From: an uncultured Pelagibacteraceae bacterium
Lineage (GTDB): Bacteria > Pseudomonadota > Alphaproteobacteria > Pelagibacterales > Pelagibacteraceae
Reading direction: 5' to 3'
Length of the DNA stretch: 64,000 nt
Assembly: GCA_902521355.1 (NCBI GenBank)
Contig: CABYRT010000001.1
Location: forward strand, 121,800-185,799
The position numbers and the translations under genes were made by a program. Below the pieces are notes generated by a model. It was not told where the DNA came from. It did no database searches and was given only the letters and a program-made list of their open reading frames with translations. Positions 1-8,490 of the stretch are shown in pieces; position 1 is the stretch's first letter, and the number at the start of each line of letters is the position of its first letter.

Positions 1-783
1 CGATTCTTCATTTGGATAATTAAAAGTATCAAGATAAGAATTTATTATATCACTAGCCCCCTCTTGTGCAATTTGAGCTGCAGCATTTAATTTCTTTGTT
101 TCCAAAGACAAATAATCAGACAATAGCAACTTTCTATTTTTGTTATCATAAATTTTTGAAAAGGGTTTTCCTTCTTCAGGAATTATATCTTGTACTTCAA
201 TTTTATACTCTGATTTTAAATAATCACATAAAGCAATATATCTTGTTCTATTATTTTGTTTTATTTGTTCAAAGATTTGATTTGCAAATTCCTCTAGTTT
301 TGGAAAAAAATTTCTATTTTCTTGCAAAAAATCTGAAATTACTTCTCCAGGAAATGAGTTTTTTCTATTATCAACAATTTTTCCTGAAAGTTTTTCAATT
401 TTGTTAACCAATTCATGATCTTTTTTTTTCAAAATGTCTCCTAATCTTATTAGAGCTTTACCAATTTTTGGATTACTATTTGCTAGATCTTTAACTTCTG
501 GACCAACTATATCCAAATCTTCAAAAAGTTGATCATCAAGCAATTCTGAAATTGTGTTGACCATATTGATATCTGATTTATTTGTTAGATCGCTAATGTT
601 GATGCTTAACTCCTCACAAATTTTTAAAAGTAATTCCCCGTCAATTTTTCTTTTACCACCCTCGATTAAAGCTAAATAACTTGGTGAAATGTTAAGCTGT
701 GAGGCTAGTTTGTTTGCCTGCATACCTAGCTGTCTTCTAAAAGCTTTTATTTTTGGACCAATGTTTAATTCTACTTGACTCAT
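1..783 (-). CDS. XRE-family transcriptional regulator (ScfR/RamB-like), 3' end outside window
   Basis: Only the N-terminal 261 residues are visible; the gene runs off the left edge in frame. Residues about 8-65 form a Cro/CI-type helix-turn-helix (QANKLASQLNISPSYLALIEGGKRKID). A longer effector-binding part follows, as in the RamB/ScfR family, whose members sense short-chain acyl-CoA status and control acetate and glyoxylate genes. The start is the ATG at 783. The gene diverges from isocitrate lyase, and the spacer holds repeated TTTGTAAA half-sites, close to the TTTGCAAA-type sites known for RamB/ScfR. I infer that it controls aceA and itself. Activator or repressor action cannot be told from the sequence. 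Confidence 0.8.
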   Translation of the reverse strand, partial: MSQVELNIGPKIKAFRRQLGMQANKLASQLNISPSYLALIEGGKRKIDGELLLKICEELSINISDLTNKSDINMVNTISELLDDQLFEDLDIVGPEVKDLANSNPKIGKALIRLGDILKKKDHELVNKIEKLSGKIVDNRKNSFPGEVISDFLQENRNFFPKLEEFANQIFEQIKQNNRTRYIALCDYLKSEYKIEVQDIIPEEGKPFSKIYDNKNRKLLLSDYLSLETKKLNAAAQIAQEGASDIINSYLDTFNYPNEES

Positions 784-892
784 TTACTATTTGTAAACTT
801 TGTAAATTATTATTTACAAAAAATTTATTGTATTTACTAGAATTTTAACATTTTTTGTGGATTTTGTAAATATTGTAAATTATAAAGTTTAC
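784..892. promoter_or_regulatory. Divergent regulator/aceA control region with two TTTGTAAA clusters
   Basis: Seen directly: TTTGTAAA at 790-797 and 799-806, with its inverse TTTACAAA at 813-820. A second set follows at 863-870 (TTTGTAAA), 872-879 (ATTGTAAA) and 888-893 (TTTACA, inverted). Each cluster has two direct copies 9 bp apart followed by an inverted copy. One lies next to the regulator start and the other next to the aceA-side small ORF. The likely binder is the adjacent XRE regulator (inference). Confidence 0.6.
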
Positions 893-1054
893 ATGGACAA
901 AAATACTATAAAAAACAATGAAACTAGTTCTCAAACTACAAATCACCAAGAGCACCAAGAGCATAGAAGCAGAGGGGTTTATTTAAGAGATGACCACTGC
1001 GATTGGGGATCAAGTGGAATGAATGAGTTTACAGAAGAATATAACGAAAAGTAA
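893..1054 (+). CDS. Small protein of unknown function upstream of aceA (53 aa)
   Basis: I do not recognise this protein. It is hydrophilic and acidic, with a His/Gln/Glu-rich middle made by a 9-bp tandem repeat and a distinctive C-terminal part ([19 protein letters not shown]). There is no signal peptide or membrane segment. The ATG at 893 has no Shine-Dalgarno sequence and sits inside the last operator half-site, so translation may be leaderless or absent. An in-frame GTG at 857 would add 12 residues but would lie across the operator. The ORF ends 29 bases before aceA on the same strand and would share its transcript. It could be a leader ORF or a real small protein. Confidence is moderate. 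Confidence 0.45.
   Translation: MDKNTIKNNETSSQTTNHQEHQEHRSRGVYLRDDHCDWGSSGMNEFTEEYNEK
944..961 (+). repeat. Two tandem copies of CACCAAGAG
   Basis: CACCAAGAG occurs at 944-952 and again at 953-961 without a gap. It encodes the doubled Gln-Glu-His motif of the small ORF upstream of aceA. Confidence 0.75.
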
Positions 1055-1071
1055 AAAGAATTAGTTTTTAT

Positions 1072-1080
1072 AAAGGGGGA
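1072..1080 (+). promoter_or_regulatory. Strong ribosome binding site of aceA
   Basis: AAAGGGGGA ends three bases before the ATG at 1084. It is purine-rich and stronger than most starts in this window, which supports this start and high expression of isocitrate lyase. Confidence 0.6.
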
Positions 1081-1083
1081 ATA

Positions 1084-2358
1084 ATGTCAGCCGAGAAAAT
1101 CTCGTACGAGTTGAAAAGATTTGCAGGAATACAAAGGGATTATAAGCCAGATGAAGTAGAAAGGCTAAGAGGATCCATTAAAATTGAGTATTCAATGTGT
1201 AAACAGCAATCTCAAAAACTCTGGAGATTGTTGAATACAGAGCCATATGTAAACACACTTGGTTCTTTATCAGGAAATCAAGCTGTTCAACATGCAAAAG
1301 CAGGTTTAAAAGCGATCTATTTAAGTGGTTGGCAAGTTGCAGCAGACGCAAACAGTGCTGGTGAAATGTATCCTGATCAATCTTTATATCCTTACGACAG
1401 CGCACCTAAATTAGTTGAGTCTATGAATAATTCTTTAATTAGAGCTGATCAAATTCAGCATATGGAAATAGCAGATGGAGATATGAATAGCAGCGAAAGA
1501 ACTGATTACATGTTGCCAATTATTGCAGATGGTGAAGCAGGATTTGGCGGGCCGTTAAATGTATTTGAGCTAACAAAAAAATTTATAAAAGCTGGCGCAG
1601 CCGGAGTTCATTTTGAAGACCAATTAGCTAGTGAAAAAAAATGTGGACATATGGGTGGTAAGGTACTTGTTCCTACTGGAACCATGGTCCGAAATCTAAA
1701 AGCAGCAAGATTGGCAGCTGATATTGCCGACGTTCCTCTCATTATTCTTGCAAGAACAGATGCCAACGCTGCGAAACTAATAACAAACGATTTTGATGAA
1801 AATGACAAACCGTTTTTAACAGGAGAAAGATCACCTGAAGGCTTTTATTATGTAAAAGATGGTATTGATCAAGCAATCTCAAGAGGGTTAGCTTATGCAC
1901 CTTACGCAGATTTAATATGGTGTGAAACTGCAACACCTAATTTAGAAGAAGCAAAAAAGTTTGCTGATGCAATACATGCAAAATTTCCTGGAAAGATGTT
2001 AGCCTATAATTGCTCTCCATCATTTAATTGGAAGAAACATTTATCTGATGATGAGATTGCAACATTTCAAACTAAAATTGGAATGATGGGATATAAATTT
2101 CAATTTATAACTTTAGCAGGTTTCCATACGCAAAATATTGCTATTTTCGAGCTTGCAGAAAAGTATAAAAAGGAAGGTATGACTGCTTACTCTAGAATAC
2201 AACAAAATGAATTTGCTAGAGAAAAAGACGGATATACCAGTGTTAAACATCAACGAGAAGTTGGCACTTCTTATTTTGATGCAGTTTCCAATACAATAAG
2301 TTCTGGAAAGAGCTCGACAACAGCAATGGCAGGCTCGACAGAATCTGAGCAATTTTAA
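1084..2358 (+). CDS. aceA: Isocitrate lyase
   Basis: It cleaves isocitrate to succinate and glyoxylate, the first step of the glyoxylate bypass in the cytoplasm. The protein has 424 residues, normal for the bacterial form. The catalytic motif KKCGHMGGK is at about residues 185-193 with the nucleophile Cys187, and the [10 protein letters not shown] and ADGEAGFGG substrate/metal segments are present. A strong Shine-Dalgarno sequence supports the start. A small unknown ORF precedes it on the same strand, and a divergent ScfR/RamB-type regulator with a repeated operator lies upstream. Malate synthase, the partner enzyme, is not in the window. The end overlaps the convergent J-domain gene by 4 bases. 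Confidence 0.97.
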   Translation: MSAEKISYELKRFAGIQRDYKPDEVERLRGSIKIEYSMCKQQSQKLWRLLNTEPYVNTLGSLSGNQAVQHAKAGLKAIYLSGWQVAADANSAGEMYPDQSLYPYDSAPKLVESMNNSLIRADQIQHMEIADGDMNSSERTDYMLPIIADGEAGFGGPLNVFELTKKFIKAGAAGVHFEDQLASEKKCGHMGGKVLVPTGTMVRNLKAARLAADIADVPLIILARTDANAAKLITNDFDENDKPFLTGERSPEGFYYVKDGIDQAISRGLAYAPYADLIWCETATPNLEEAKKFADAIHAKFPGKMLAYNCSPSFNWKKHLSDDEIATFQTKIGMMGYKFQFITLAGFHTQNIAIFELAEKYKKEGMTAYSRIQQNEFAREKDGYTSVKHQREVGTSYFDAVSNTISSGKSSTTAMAGSTESEQF

Positions 2359-3074
2359 TTACTCTTTAGCTTTTGGATTTGATCCCAGGCTGAATTTATA
2401 GCTCTCATTTTCTTTTTACTTTCCTCAATAACTTCCTGAGGAACTCCTTTACTTAGAAGTAAGTCAGGATGATGTTCTTTACTTAATTTTAAATATCTTT
2501 TTCTAATATCTGTAAGATTATCATCAGGTTTGCTCTCTAATACCACATATGGATTGAGTTTATCTGATGATTTTCTACCCTCAACTATTCCATTGAACTG
2601 AGCATCACTAAGACCAAATAATTGGGAAACATGTTGTATCATTCTAAATTCTTGATCACTTATATTTCCATCAGCTTCTGCAATATAAAATAATATATTA
2701 ATGACTTCTTCCAACACATTTATATTTCCTTGATAGATCTGAGCTATTTGTTTTGCATATGGTTCGTAACCAGTGCTTTCTTCTTTAGCTTTATTAAAAA
2801 TTTTTCCAACTTGATCTAATTCATGTTCTGGAATTTTGAGTTTATCTTTTACCGCTATTAATTCCTCTCTACTAACCTGACCGTCTGCTTTACTCAGTTT
2901 AGCTGATAATACTATAAGAGCTAATGCAAAAACTTGTTGAGGTTGTGCAAAAGATTTAAATGTTGATCTTGATCTTGATACTTTTCCACCAATTAAGGAA
3001 CCCAATAGCATCCCAAACGGTCCTCCTAAAGAAAAACCGATCATCCCACCAATTAAACTTCCCCAGATAGACAT
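2355..3074 (-). CDS. DjlA-like TerB/DnaJ co-chaperone
   Basis: This is a probable membrane-associated DnaK co-chaperone. Residues 1-32 are a glycine-rich hydrophobic stretch resembling a glycine zipper. Residues about 45-165 resemble a TerB helical domain with two acidic ADGxxS/D motifs. The C-terminus (about 180-239) is a J domain with the HPD triad at 202-204, needed to stimulate DnaK. At 239 residues it is close to short DjlA homologues. It converges on aceA with a 4-base overlap and diverges from a small membrane protein gene 32 bases away. The function is inferred from domain order. The clients are unknown. Confidence 0.85.
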   Translation of the reverse strand: MSIWGSLIGGMIGFSLGGPFGMLLGSLIGGKVSRSRSTFKSFAQPQQVFALALIVLSAKLSKADGQVSREELIAVKDKLKIPEHELDQVGKIFNKAKEESTGYEPYAKQIAQIYQGNINVLEEVINILFYIAEADGNISDQEFRMIQHVSQLFGLSDAQFNGIVEGRKSSDKLNPYVVLESKPDDNLTDIRKRYLKLSKEHHPDLLLSKGVPQEVIEESKKKMRAINSAWDQIQKLKSN

Positions 3075-3106
3075 ATAAAAAAAATTTAATATAATTTAAT
3101 ATATTT

Positions 3107-3400
3107 ATGTTCTCAACTTTTTTAGCTTTAACATTTTTATTTTTAATGTTTATGTGGTCATTGGCCTGGGTAAATTATTACAATAAACTAGATAAAAGAT
3201 TTGGTTCGTCTTTATGGAGATGGAGTTATGATTATCCAGTGCCAGGTGATAGAGACATTTCTTTTCTTGATGATAAAAAATTTGTTATTTTAAGAAGAAA
3301 GAGAAATAGAGCAGTTACAGTTATGTATTTTATTTTATTTTTCTCTTTTTTTATATTTTTATCTTTTGTAACCCAGATTTTATATGCTATTCAACATTAG
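3107..3400 (+). CDS. Hypothetical small membrane protein (97 aa)
   Basis: I do not recognise this family. Two hydrophobic segments (about residues 4-24 and 72-94) flank a polar middle rich in Trp, Tyr, Asp and Arg, including WRWSYDYPVPGDRD and a basic RRKRNR run before the second segment. That predicts a two-pass inner-membrane protein with a soluble loop. The gene diverges from the DjlA-like gene and overlaps the DUF393 gene by 4 bases tail to tail. Nothing in the context gives a role. Confidence 0.65.
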   Translation: MFSTFLALTFLFLMFMWSLAWVNYYNKLDKRFGSSLWRWSYDYPVPGDRDISFLDDKKFVILRRKRNRAVTVMYFILFFSFFIFLSFVTQILYAIQH

Positions 3401-3741
3401 TTTAGTTGGTGTTTATTTTTTAAATACAAAAAGAACGCTACAATTTCATATCCAACATAAAATAACTGGTAAATGACAGGGAGTTTAAAAAATTTATAAA
3501 GAAACTTGTATTTTGGAATACTTTTCCAAATAAGTAAAAAAGCATCAATACCCACATAGATTTTTCCATCTTGTTCTACATGAAGTCTTCTTAGAAGCTC
3601 TTTATCAGTTTTTTTTGTTTCTAATTCAGCATTTTTATTTTTAGTTATGTCTATCCAATTAAAATTTTCTATGTTTTCTTTTTTATAAATATTAATTTCT
3701 GCCCTGCAGATTTTGCATGAATTGTTGAAAAAAACCTTCAT
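3397..3741 (-). CDS. DUF393 (DCC family) thiol-disulfide oxidoreductase-like protein
   Basis: The N-terminus VFFNNSCKIC carries a CxxC pair (Cys9, Cys12) in the position of the DxxCxxC motif of DUF393/DCC proteins, which are thioredoxin-like and of uncertain substrate. The middle segment DGKIYVGIDAFLLIWKSIP matches the conserved family core. The C-terminus is hydrophobic (about residues 88-106). The usual Asp-Gly before the CxxC is replaced by Asn-Asn. It is 114 residues long, normal for the family. No operon partner is apparent. Confidence 0.8.
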   Translation of the reverse strand: MKVFFNNSCKICRAEINIYKKENIENFNWIDITKNKNAELETKKTDKELLRRLHVEQDGKIYVGIDAFLLIWKSIPKYKFLYKFFKLPVIYQLFYVGYEIVAFFLYLKNKHQLN

Positions 3742-3792
3742 AATTAAACTATATTTGAATATTTTATTTTTACAAATGTGCCAAATAAGCAG

Positions 3793-3820
3793 TTGATATA
3801 TTAATAATCACTACTACATT
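3793..3820 (+). promoter_or_regulatory. Possible sigma70 promoter of tldD
   Basis: TTGATA (3793-3798) and TACATT (3815-3820) are separated by 16 bp. The expected transcription start would fall on or next to the tldD ATG at 3827, implying a leaderless mRNA. This is prediction by eye only. Confidence 0.3.
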
Positions 3821-3826
3821 CTTCGA

Positions 3827-5239
3827 ATGTCAAATTTCTTCAAAGAAACAGATATAGATACATCACAAGCTGAAGCAATTGTTACTGAAACCTTAAAAAA
3901 TTGTGATGACGGCGAATTATATTTAGAAAATCATAAATCTGAGTCTATTGTTTTAGATGATAATAAAATAAAGAGTTCAACTTATAATTCTGATCAAGGA
4001 TATGGTTTCAGAGCTGTTACAGGCGAAGTTGTTGCATACTCTCATTCTAATGATATTTCAAAAGAGTCACTAAGAAAATCAAGCGATAATTTAAAAGATA
4101 CATTAAAGTCAAAAAAAGGAACCTACAACCATGAAATTCCTAAAACTAACAGCAAATATTACGAAAATATTAATCCTATTGAAAGCAAGACTTTCGATTC
4201 AAAGATAGATTTGCTGAAAAGTGTTAATAACTATTTAAGATCAAAAGGCTCAATTGTAAATCAAGTAACTGCAAATTTTTTAGGTGAACATAAATCAATA
4301 GAAATTATTAGGTCTGATAATCAAATTTTGAAAGATGATAGACCATTAGTCAGATTCAACGTTTCAGTTGTTTTAGAAAAAGATGGAAAAAAAGAAACAG
4401 GTGTTTATGGAGTTGGAGGAAGACAAAGTTATGATGATTATCTAAAAGATGGAAGCTGGAAAGATGTTTGTGATGAAGCCTTTAGAATCGCAAATGTGAA
4501 TTTAGAAAGTAAACCAGCACCAGCAGGAGAAATGAAAGTTGTTTTAGGTCCTGGATGGCCAGCAATTTTAATTCACGAAGCAATCGGACATGGTCTTGAA
4601 GGAGATTTTAATAGAAAAAAAACTTCAGCATTTCATAGTTTAATGGGGCAGCAAGTAGCTAGCGAAGGAGTTACGATTGTAGATGACGGGACCTTACATC
4701 AAAGAAGAGGAAGTTTAACGATAGATGATGAAGGAACGCCTACTGAAAATACAGTTTTAATAGAAAATGGAATTTTAAAAAACTATATGCAAGACCGTTT
4801 AAACGCTCGTCTGATGGGAACTAAGTCGACAGGTAGTGGAAGAAGAGAAAGTTATAAACATGTGGTTTTACCAAGAATGAGAAATACAATGATGTTGTCA
4901 GGTAAATATTCACAAGATGAAATGATAAGTTCAGTTGATAAAGGTATTTTCGCTGTAAGTTTTGGGGGAGGACAAGTAGACATAACTTCAGGAAAATTTG
5001 TTTTTAACTGTACGGAAGCATATGAAATCAATAATGGCAAAATAGGATCACCAATCAAAGGCGCTACATTAATTGGAGATGGACCGTCAATTTTAAAAGA
5101 AGTTTCATTAGTTGGCAATGATATGAAATTAGATCCAGGTATTGGGACATGTGGTAAAGCTGGACAAGGTGTTCCAGTAGGAGTAGCTCAGCCATCAATT
5201 CTTATAAATAAGATGACTGTTGGTGGAACAAAACTTTAA
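3827..5239 (+). CDS. tldD: Metalloprotease TldD
   Basis: This is the catalytic half of the TldD/TldE heterodimer, a zinc protease that degrades unfolded peptides in the cytoplasm and is known from microcin maturation and antitoxin turnover. The zinc motif HEAIGH is at residues 250-255, followed by GLEGD. The C-terminal GTCGKAGQGVPVG segment is typical. At 470 residues it has the normal length. It is followed after 5 bases by the partner gene tldE, so the two are one transcription unit. No peptide antibiotic genes are nearby, so a housekeeping proteolytic role is likely. Confidence 0.96.
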   Translation: MSNFFKETDIDTSQAEAIVTETLKNCDDGELYLENHKSESIVLDDNKIKSSTYNSDQGYGFRAVTGEVVAYSHSNDISKESLRKSSDNLKDTLKSKKGTYNHEIPKTNSKYYENINPIESKTFDSKIDLLKSVNNYLRSKGSIVNQVTANFLGEHKSIEIIRSDNQILKDDRPLVRFNVSVVLEKDGKKETGVYGVGGRQSYDDYLKDGSWKDVCDEAFRIANVNLESKPAPAGEMKVVLGPGWPAILIHEAIGHGLEGDFNRKKTSAFHSLMGQQVASEGVTIVDDGTLHQRRGSLTIDDEGTPTENTVLIENGILKNYMQDRLNARLMGTKSTGSGRRESYKHVVLPRMRNTMMLSGKYSQDEMISSVDKGIFAVSFGGGQVDITSGKFVFNCTEAYEINNGKIGSPIKGATLIGDGPSILKEVSLVGNDMKLDPGIGTCGKAGQGVPVGVAQPSILINKMTVGGTKL

Positions 5240-5244
5240 TCTAA

Positions 5245-6561
5245 ATGATAAGGGATCAGGAATTTTTAAAAGATATAGCGTCTTTTTGTATTGAAAACTC
5301 TAAAAAACTAGGAGCAACAGATGTGGGTGTAAAAGTAATTCACTCTGTCTCAGAAAATGTTAGTTTTAGAAACAAAAAGTTAGACGAGTCAAATAGAGCA
5401 GATAGTTTTGCTGTCAATTTAACTACTTATATAGAGAAAAAAAAATCAAGCATTAATTCATCAGATTTATCTAAATCAAACTTAGAAAAACTAATAGAAC
5501 GTTGTATTGATGCTACAAAAATTACTCCATCAGATGAAAATAATTCATTACCAGATAAAGATTTAATGTCTAAAGAGATAAGAGACCTTAATCTCTATGA
5601 TGAAACACATTATCCAAACGATAAAAAGATTGAATTTTTAAAAAAAGTTGAAGAGACAGCATCAACGGACGAAAAAATAGTTAATACTGAAGCTGGTTTT
5701 ACCGAAAATAAAAATAATTTTATACTCGCAAACAGCAATGGTTTTTTAGGTGGATACAAAACCTCAAATTTTTCATCTTCATGTGTAGCTGTATCAAGAA
5801 TTAACGGTGCAATGGAAAGAGATTATGAGTTTGGTAGCAAAAGATTCTTGCAAGATATGATGAACCCAGAAGAAATTGGAAAAATAGCTGCCGACAAAGC
5901 AATAAAAAAGTTAGGTCCAAAAAAAATAAAGAGTGAAAAAATTGGCGTTATATTCGATAAAAGAATTTCCAAAGGAATATTAAGCACACTAGCAAGTGCA
6001 ATTAGTGCGAGTGCTATTGCAAGAGGAACTTCTTTTTTAAAAGATCAAATCAATTCTGAAGTTTTTCCAAATTCAATTAATATCATTGATGATCCAAAAA
6101 TTGAAAAAGGATTAGGTTCCCAAAACTTTGATAGCGAAGGGGTTGAAACTAATTCTTTGAAACTAGTTGAGAATGGTATTTTAAAAAATTATTTAATTGA
6201 TACTTATTATGGTAAAAAGTTAAATTTAAAATCTAATGGTAGGTCTGGAGGAACAACAAACTTATATTTTGAAAACGGTACCTTAAGTTTTAAGGATTTG
6301 CTAAATTCAGAAAAAAAGTTTCTATATATAACAGAGACTATAGGCCATGGAGGCAATATTATTACAGGAGATTACTCAGTTGGAGCGTCAGGATATATGG
6401 TTGAGGATGGAGAATTAACTTACCCAGTAAGTGAAATAACTATAGCTGGAAATTTTAAGGAAATGTTTAAGAATATTACTTTGGCAAATGATTTAGAGAT
6501 GAAGTACTCAACAAATGCTCCTACTTTGTTGATTAATCAAATGACAGTAGCGGGAAAATAA
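5245..6561 (+). CDS. pmbA: TldE/PmbA, non-catalytic partner of TldD
   Basis: This is the TldD homologue that lacks the HExxH zinc motif and completes the heterodimer. The C-terminal half keeps the family signature (TETIGHGGNIITGDYSVGASGYMVEDGE, and PTLLINQMTVAG near the end). It has 438 residues, as usual. It begins 5 bases after tldD stops, consistent with equal expression. Its stop abuts that of the convergent DUF6134 gene. Confidence 0.95.
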   Translation: MIRDQEFLKDIASFCIENSKKLGATDVGVKVIHSVSENVSFRNKKLDESNRADSFAVNLTTYIEKKKSSINSSDLSKSNLEKLIERCIDATKITPSDENNSLPDKDLMSKEIRDLNLYDETHYPNDKKIEFLKKVEETASTDEKIVNTEAGFTENKNNFILANSNGFLGGYKTSNFSSSCVAVSRINGAMERDYEFGSKRFLQDMMNPEEIGKIAADKAIKKLGPKKIKSEKIGVIFDKRISKGILSTLASAISASAIARGTSFLKDQINSEVFPNSINIIDDPKIEKGLGSQNFDSEGVETNSLKLVENGILKNYLIDTYYGKKLNLKSNGRSGGTTNLYFENGTLSFKDLLNSEKKFLYITETIGHGGNIITGDYSVGASGYMVEDGELTYPVSEITIAGNFKEMFKNITLANDLEMKYSTNAPTLLINQMTVAGK

Positions 6562-7239
6562 TTATTGAATTTTTTTTAGTCTATATTCCCATAGACCCAT
6601 TCTTTTATAAGCCACTTTAACAATCAATGCTTTTTTTTTATCGTACCATATTTCAAAATTTAATTTTTTATCATCAGATAGATTTGGGTTGGTAGAAAAA
6701 AGTCTAAAATGTTCTACATCATATTCTTTATTATAAAGTTTAATTTTTCCTTTTCCTAAAAATTCTATGTTTTGTTTTTTTACACTTCCAGATAATGGAC
6801 TTATTTGTGTTTCAGTTTGCAAAATTCTATGATTCCACCAATGGCCGATTATATTTTCTCTATCCGCCTCACCCTTATATGATGATCCATCAATTATAAA
6901 CTTCTCTTTTTTTTCATCAAAAATTAAATTTACATATTTTCTCTTATTGTTTTGAAATGTTTCTGAGTTAAATGAAATTAATTGGTCTCCAATATATTCT
7001 TCAGTACCTCTACTATTTATAGAGAATACTGTAACACCCAATAATTTCACTTCAAAATTGGTTGTATTTTTTACAATAAATTTATTTTCTTCTTTTTTAA
7101 ATGTGAAAATACTTTCTCCAATTTTTTCATCATCTTTAAATATCTCCATTTCTATGTTTGAATAATTTTTATAGTGATCAGTATGTGCTTGTAAAAAAAG
7201 AGGAGATAAAACTAATAATATTACTAAGAATTTTCTCAT
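6562..7239 (-). CDS. DUF6134 family secreted protein
   Basis: An N-terminal signal peptide (MRKFLVILLVLSPLFLQA) predicts export. The rest is beta-rich, with regular strands such as NIEMEIFKDDEKIGESIF and a conserved central GHWWNHRILQTETQI segment that I associate with DUF6134. The end (RMGLWEYRLKKIQ) is also family-like. The role is unknown; members are periplasmic or outer-membrane-associated proteins often found near lipid or carotenoid genes. It lies tail to tail with pmbA. The 80-base gap upstream of its start holds no clear motif. Confidence 0.7.
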   Translation of the reverse strand: MRKFLVILLVLSPLFLQAHTDHYKNYSNIEMEIFKDDEKIGESIFTFKKEENKFIVKNTTNFEVKLLGVTVFSINSRGTEEYIGDQLISFNSETFQNNKRKYVNLIFDEKKEKFIIDGSSYKGEADRENIIGHWWNHRILQTETQISPLSGSVKKQNIEFLGKGKIKLYNKEYDVEHFRLFSTNPNLSDDKKLNFEIWYDKKKALIVKVAYKRMGLWEYRLKKIQ

Positions 7240-7318
7240 TATTTCATATTATTTTAACTAACTTGTCAGAACTTTATATAGAATTTTTATGTTTAAAAGA
7301 TAAATAGTCTAAAGAATT

Positions 7319-7966
7319 ATGTTTTTAACCATTAAAAATATTCCCTCAAAATCCTGGAGCTCAGAAAAACCTTTAAATTTAAAACCTAAATTTACAACTT
7401 TTTTACTTTTATGTATTGGCTTATCTTTGTTTGGGTTGGGTGAGGGCCTTTTATTAGTTTCTACGACCGGTAATTCTCCATGGTCTGTTCTTGCAGAAGG
7501 GTTATCAAACATATTAAATATTTCGATTGGTTTATCTACATTAATAATAAGTATTGTTGTTTTAGGGTTTTGGTTTCCACTAAAACAAAAACCAGGAATT
7601 GGTACAATTTTAAATATTTTAATTATAGCAGCCATAATTGATTTGACGCTTTTTCTTTTTGATCCTCCTTTAGCTACTTTTTCAAAATATATTCTTGCTG
7701 TATTTTCTGTTTTACTTGTCGGTTTAGGAAGCGGCATATACTTAATTGCAAATTTAGGTCCTGGTCCTAGAGATGGATTGATGACAGGTCTAACAAAAAA
7801 AACGCAACTTCCTATTGCTTTAATTCGAGCTACTTTAGAAATTTCAGCTGTTATATCTGGTTGGTATTTGGGAGGAACTGTTGGTTTGGGCACTATAATA
7901 TTTGCATTTGGGATAGGCCCTGCTGTAGCTTTAGGAATTTATATTGTGGATAAAGTTACGAAGTAA
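7319..7966 (+). CDS. YczE/YitT-like integral membrane protein
   Basis: It is a polytopic inner-membrane protein of about five to six segments. The hallmark LGPGPRDGLMTGL is at residues about 146-158, and a related STTGNSPWSVLAEGLS repeat lies near residue 50, as in YczE family members. The function of the family is not established. Length 215 aa is normal. An open frame on the opposite strand is only its shadow. The gene stands alone between a convergent-free gap upstream and another unknown membrane protein 60 bases downstream. Confidence 0.8.
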   Translation: MFLTIKNIPSKSWSSEKPLNLKPKFTTFLLLCIGLSLFGLGEGLLLVSTTGNSPWSVLAEGLSNILNISIGLSTLIISIVVLGFWFPLKQKPGIGTILNILIIAAIIDLTLFLFDPPLATFSKYILAVFSVLLVGLGSGIYLIANLGPGPRDGLMTGLTKKTQLPIALIRATLEISAVISGWYLGGTVGLGTIIFAFGIGPAVALGIYIVDKVTK

Positions 7967-8026
7967 ATGTTTTTAGTGGACAATTAGTTGATTGTTAATA
8001 CTGAATAAAAATTGTAAATATAAATT

Positions 8027-8482
8027 ATGTCTATAAAAAATTGGATGAAAGAATCAGCGAATATACTATTTGACGATAGTAAAAATGATTTAAGAGCTCT
8101 TCCCAAAACTGTGAGACTACAAATATTATTAGTTTTAAGTTTTATATGGACAACAGTATTTAGTTTATATGTATTTTCATATGCCACTTTTGCATTTGGT
8201 TGGGCAGGGACATATGTCGCTCATATAGGTTTAATATTTGCTGTTTATTATACGTTTAAACAATTTCATAGAGCTGAAGCAAAAGCTGTTAGTGTTTTTA
8301 AGACAAAAAATTTTGATCCATTTAAAATCATGACAATTGTTTTTGTTATAGTTTTTATTTTTGTTTTCTCTAAAGGTATTGAAGTATTGACAAGAACAAA
8401 CTCTTACTCAATTCCATATGACGGACCTAGTAAATCAGCGTTTGAAAAGTGGCTGCCATTTACCAAAAATAAATCTGAATAA
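8027..8482 (+). CDS. Hypothetical membrane protein (151 aa)
   Basis: I do not recognise this protein. A soluble N-terminus with a basic/acidic helix (residues 1-30) is followed by three hydrophobic segments (about 32-55, 58-77 and 100-118). A charged linker (FKQFHRAEAKAVSVFKTKNF) lies between the second and third. The C-terminal tail is polar. It follows the YczE-like gene on the same strand and ends 8 bases from the convergent typA. No function can be proposed. Confidence 0.7.
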   Translation: MSIKNWMKESANILFDDSKNDLRALPKTVRLQILLVLSFIWTTVFSLYVFSYATFAFGWAGTYVAHIGLIFAVYYTFKQFHRAEAKAVSVFKTKNFDPFKIMTIVFVIVFIFVFSKGIEVLTRTNSYSIPYDGPSKSAFEKWLPFTKNKSE

Positions 8483-8490
8483 TAATTTTT

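Noticed and set aside
895-1083. Possible glycine riboswitch in the aceA leader
   Set aside because: No tandem glycine-aptamer core sequences could be seen; the region is an open frame instead.
7309-7893. Long open frame antisense to the YczE-like gene
   Set aside because: Proline/lysine-rich shadow translation; the plus-strand protein has a clear family motif and helices.
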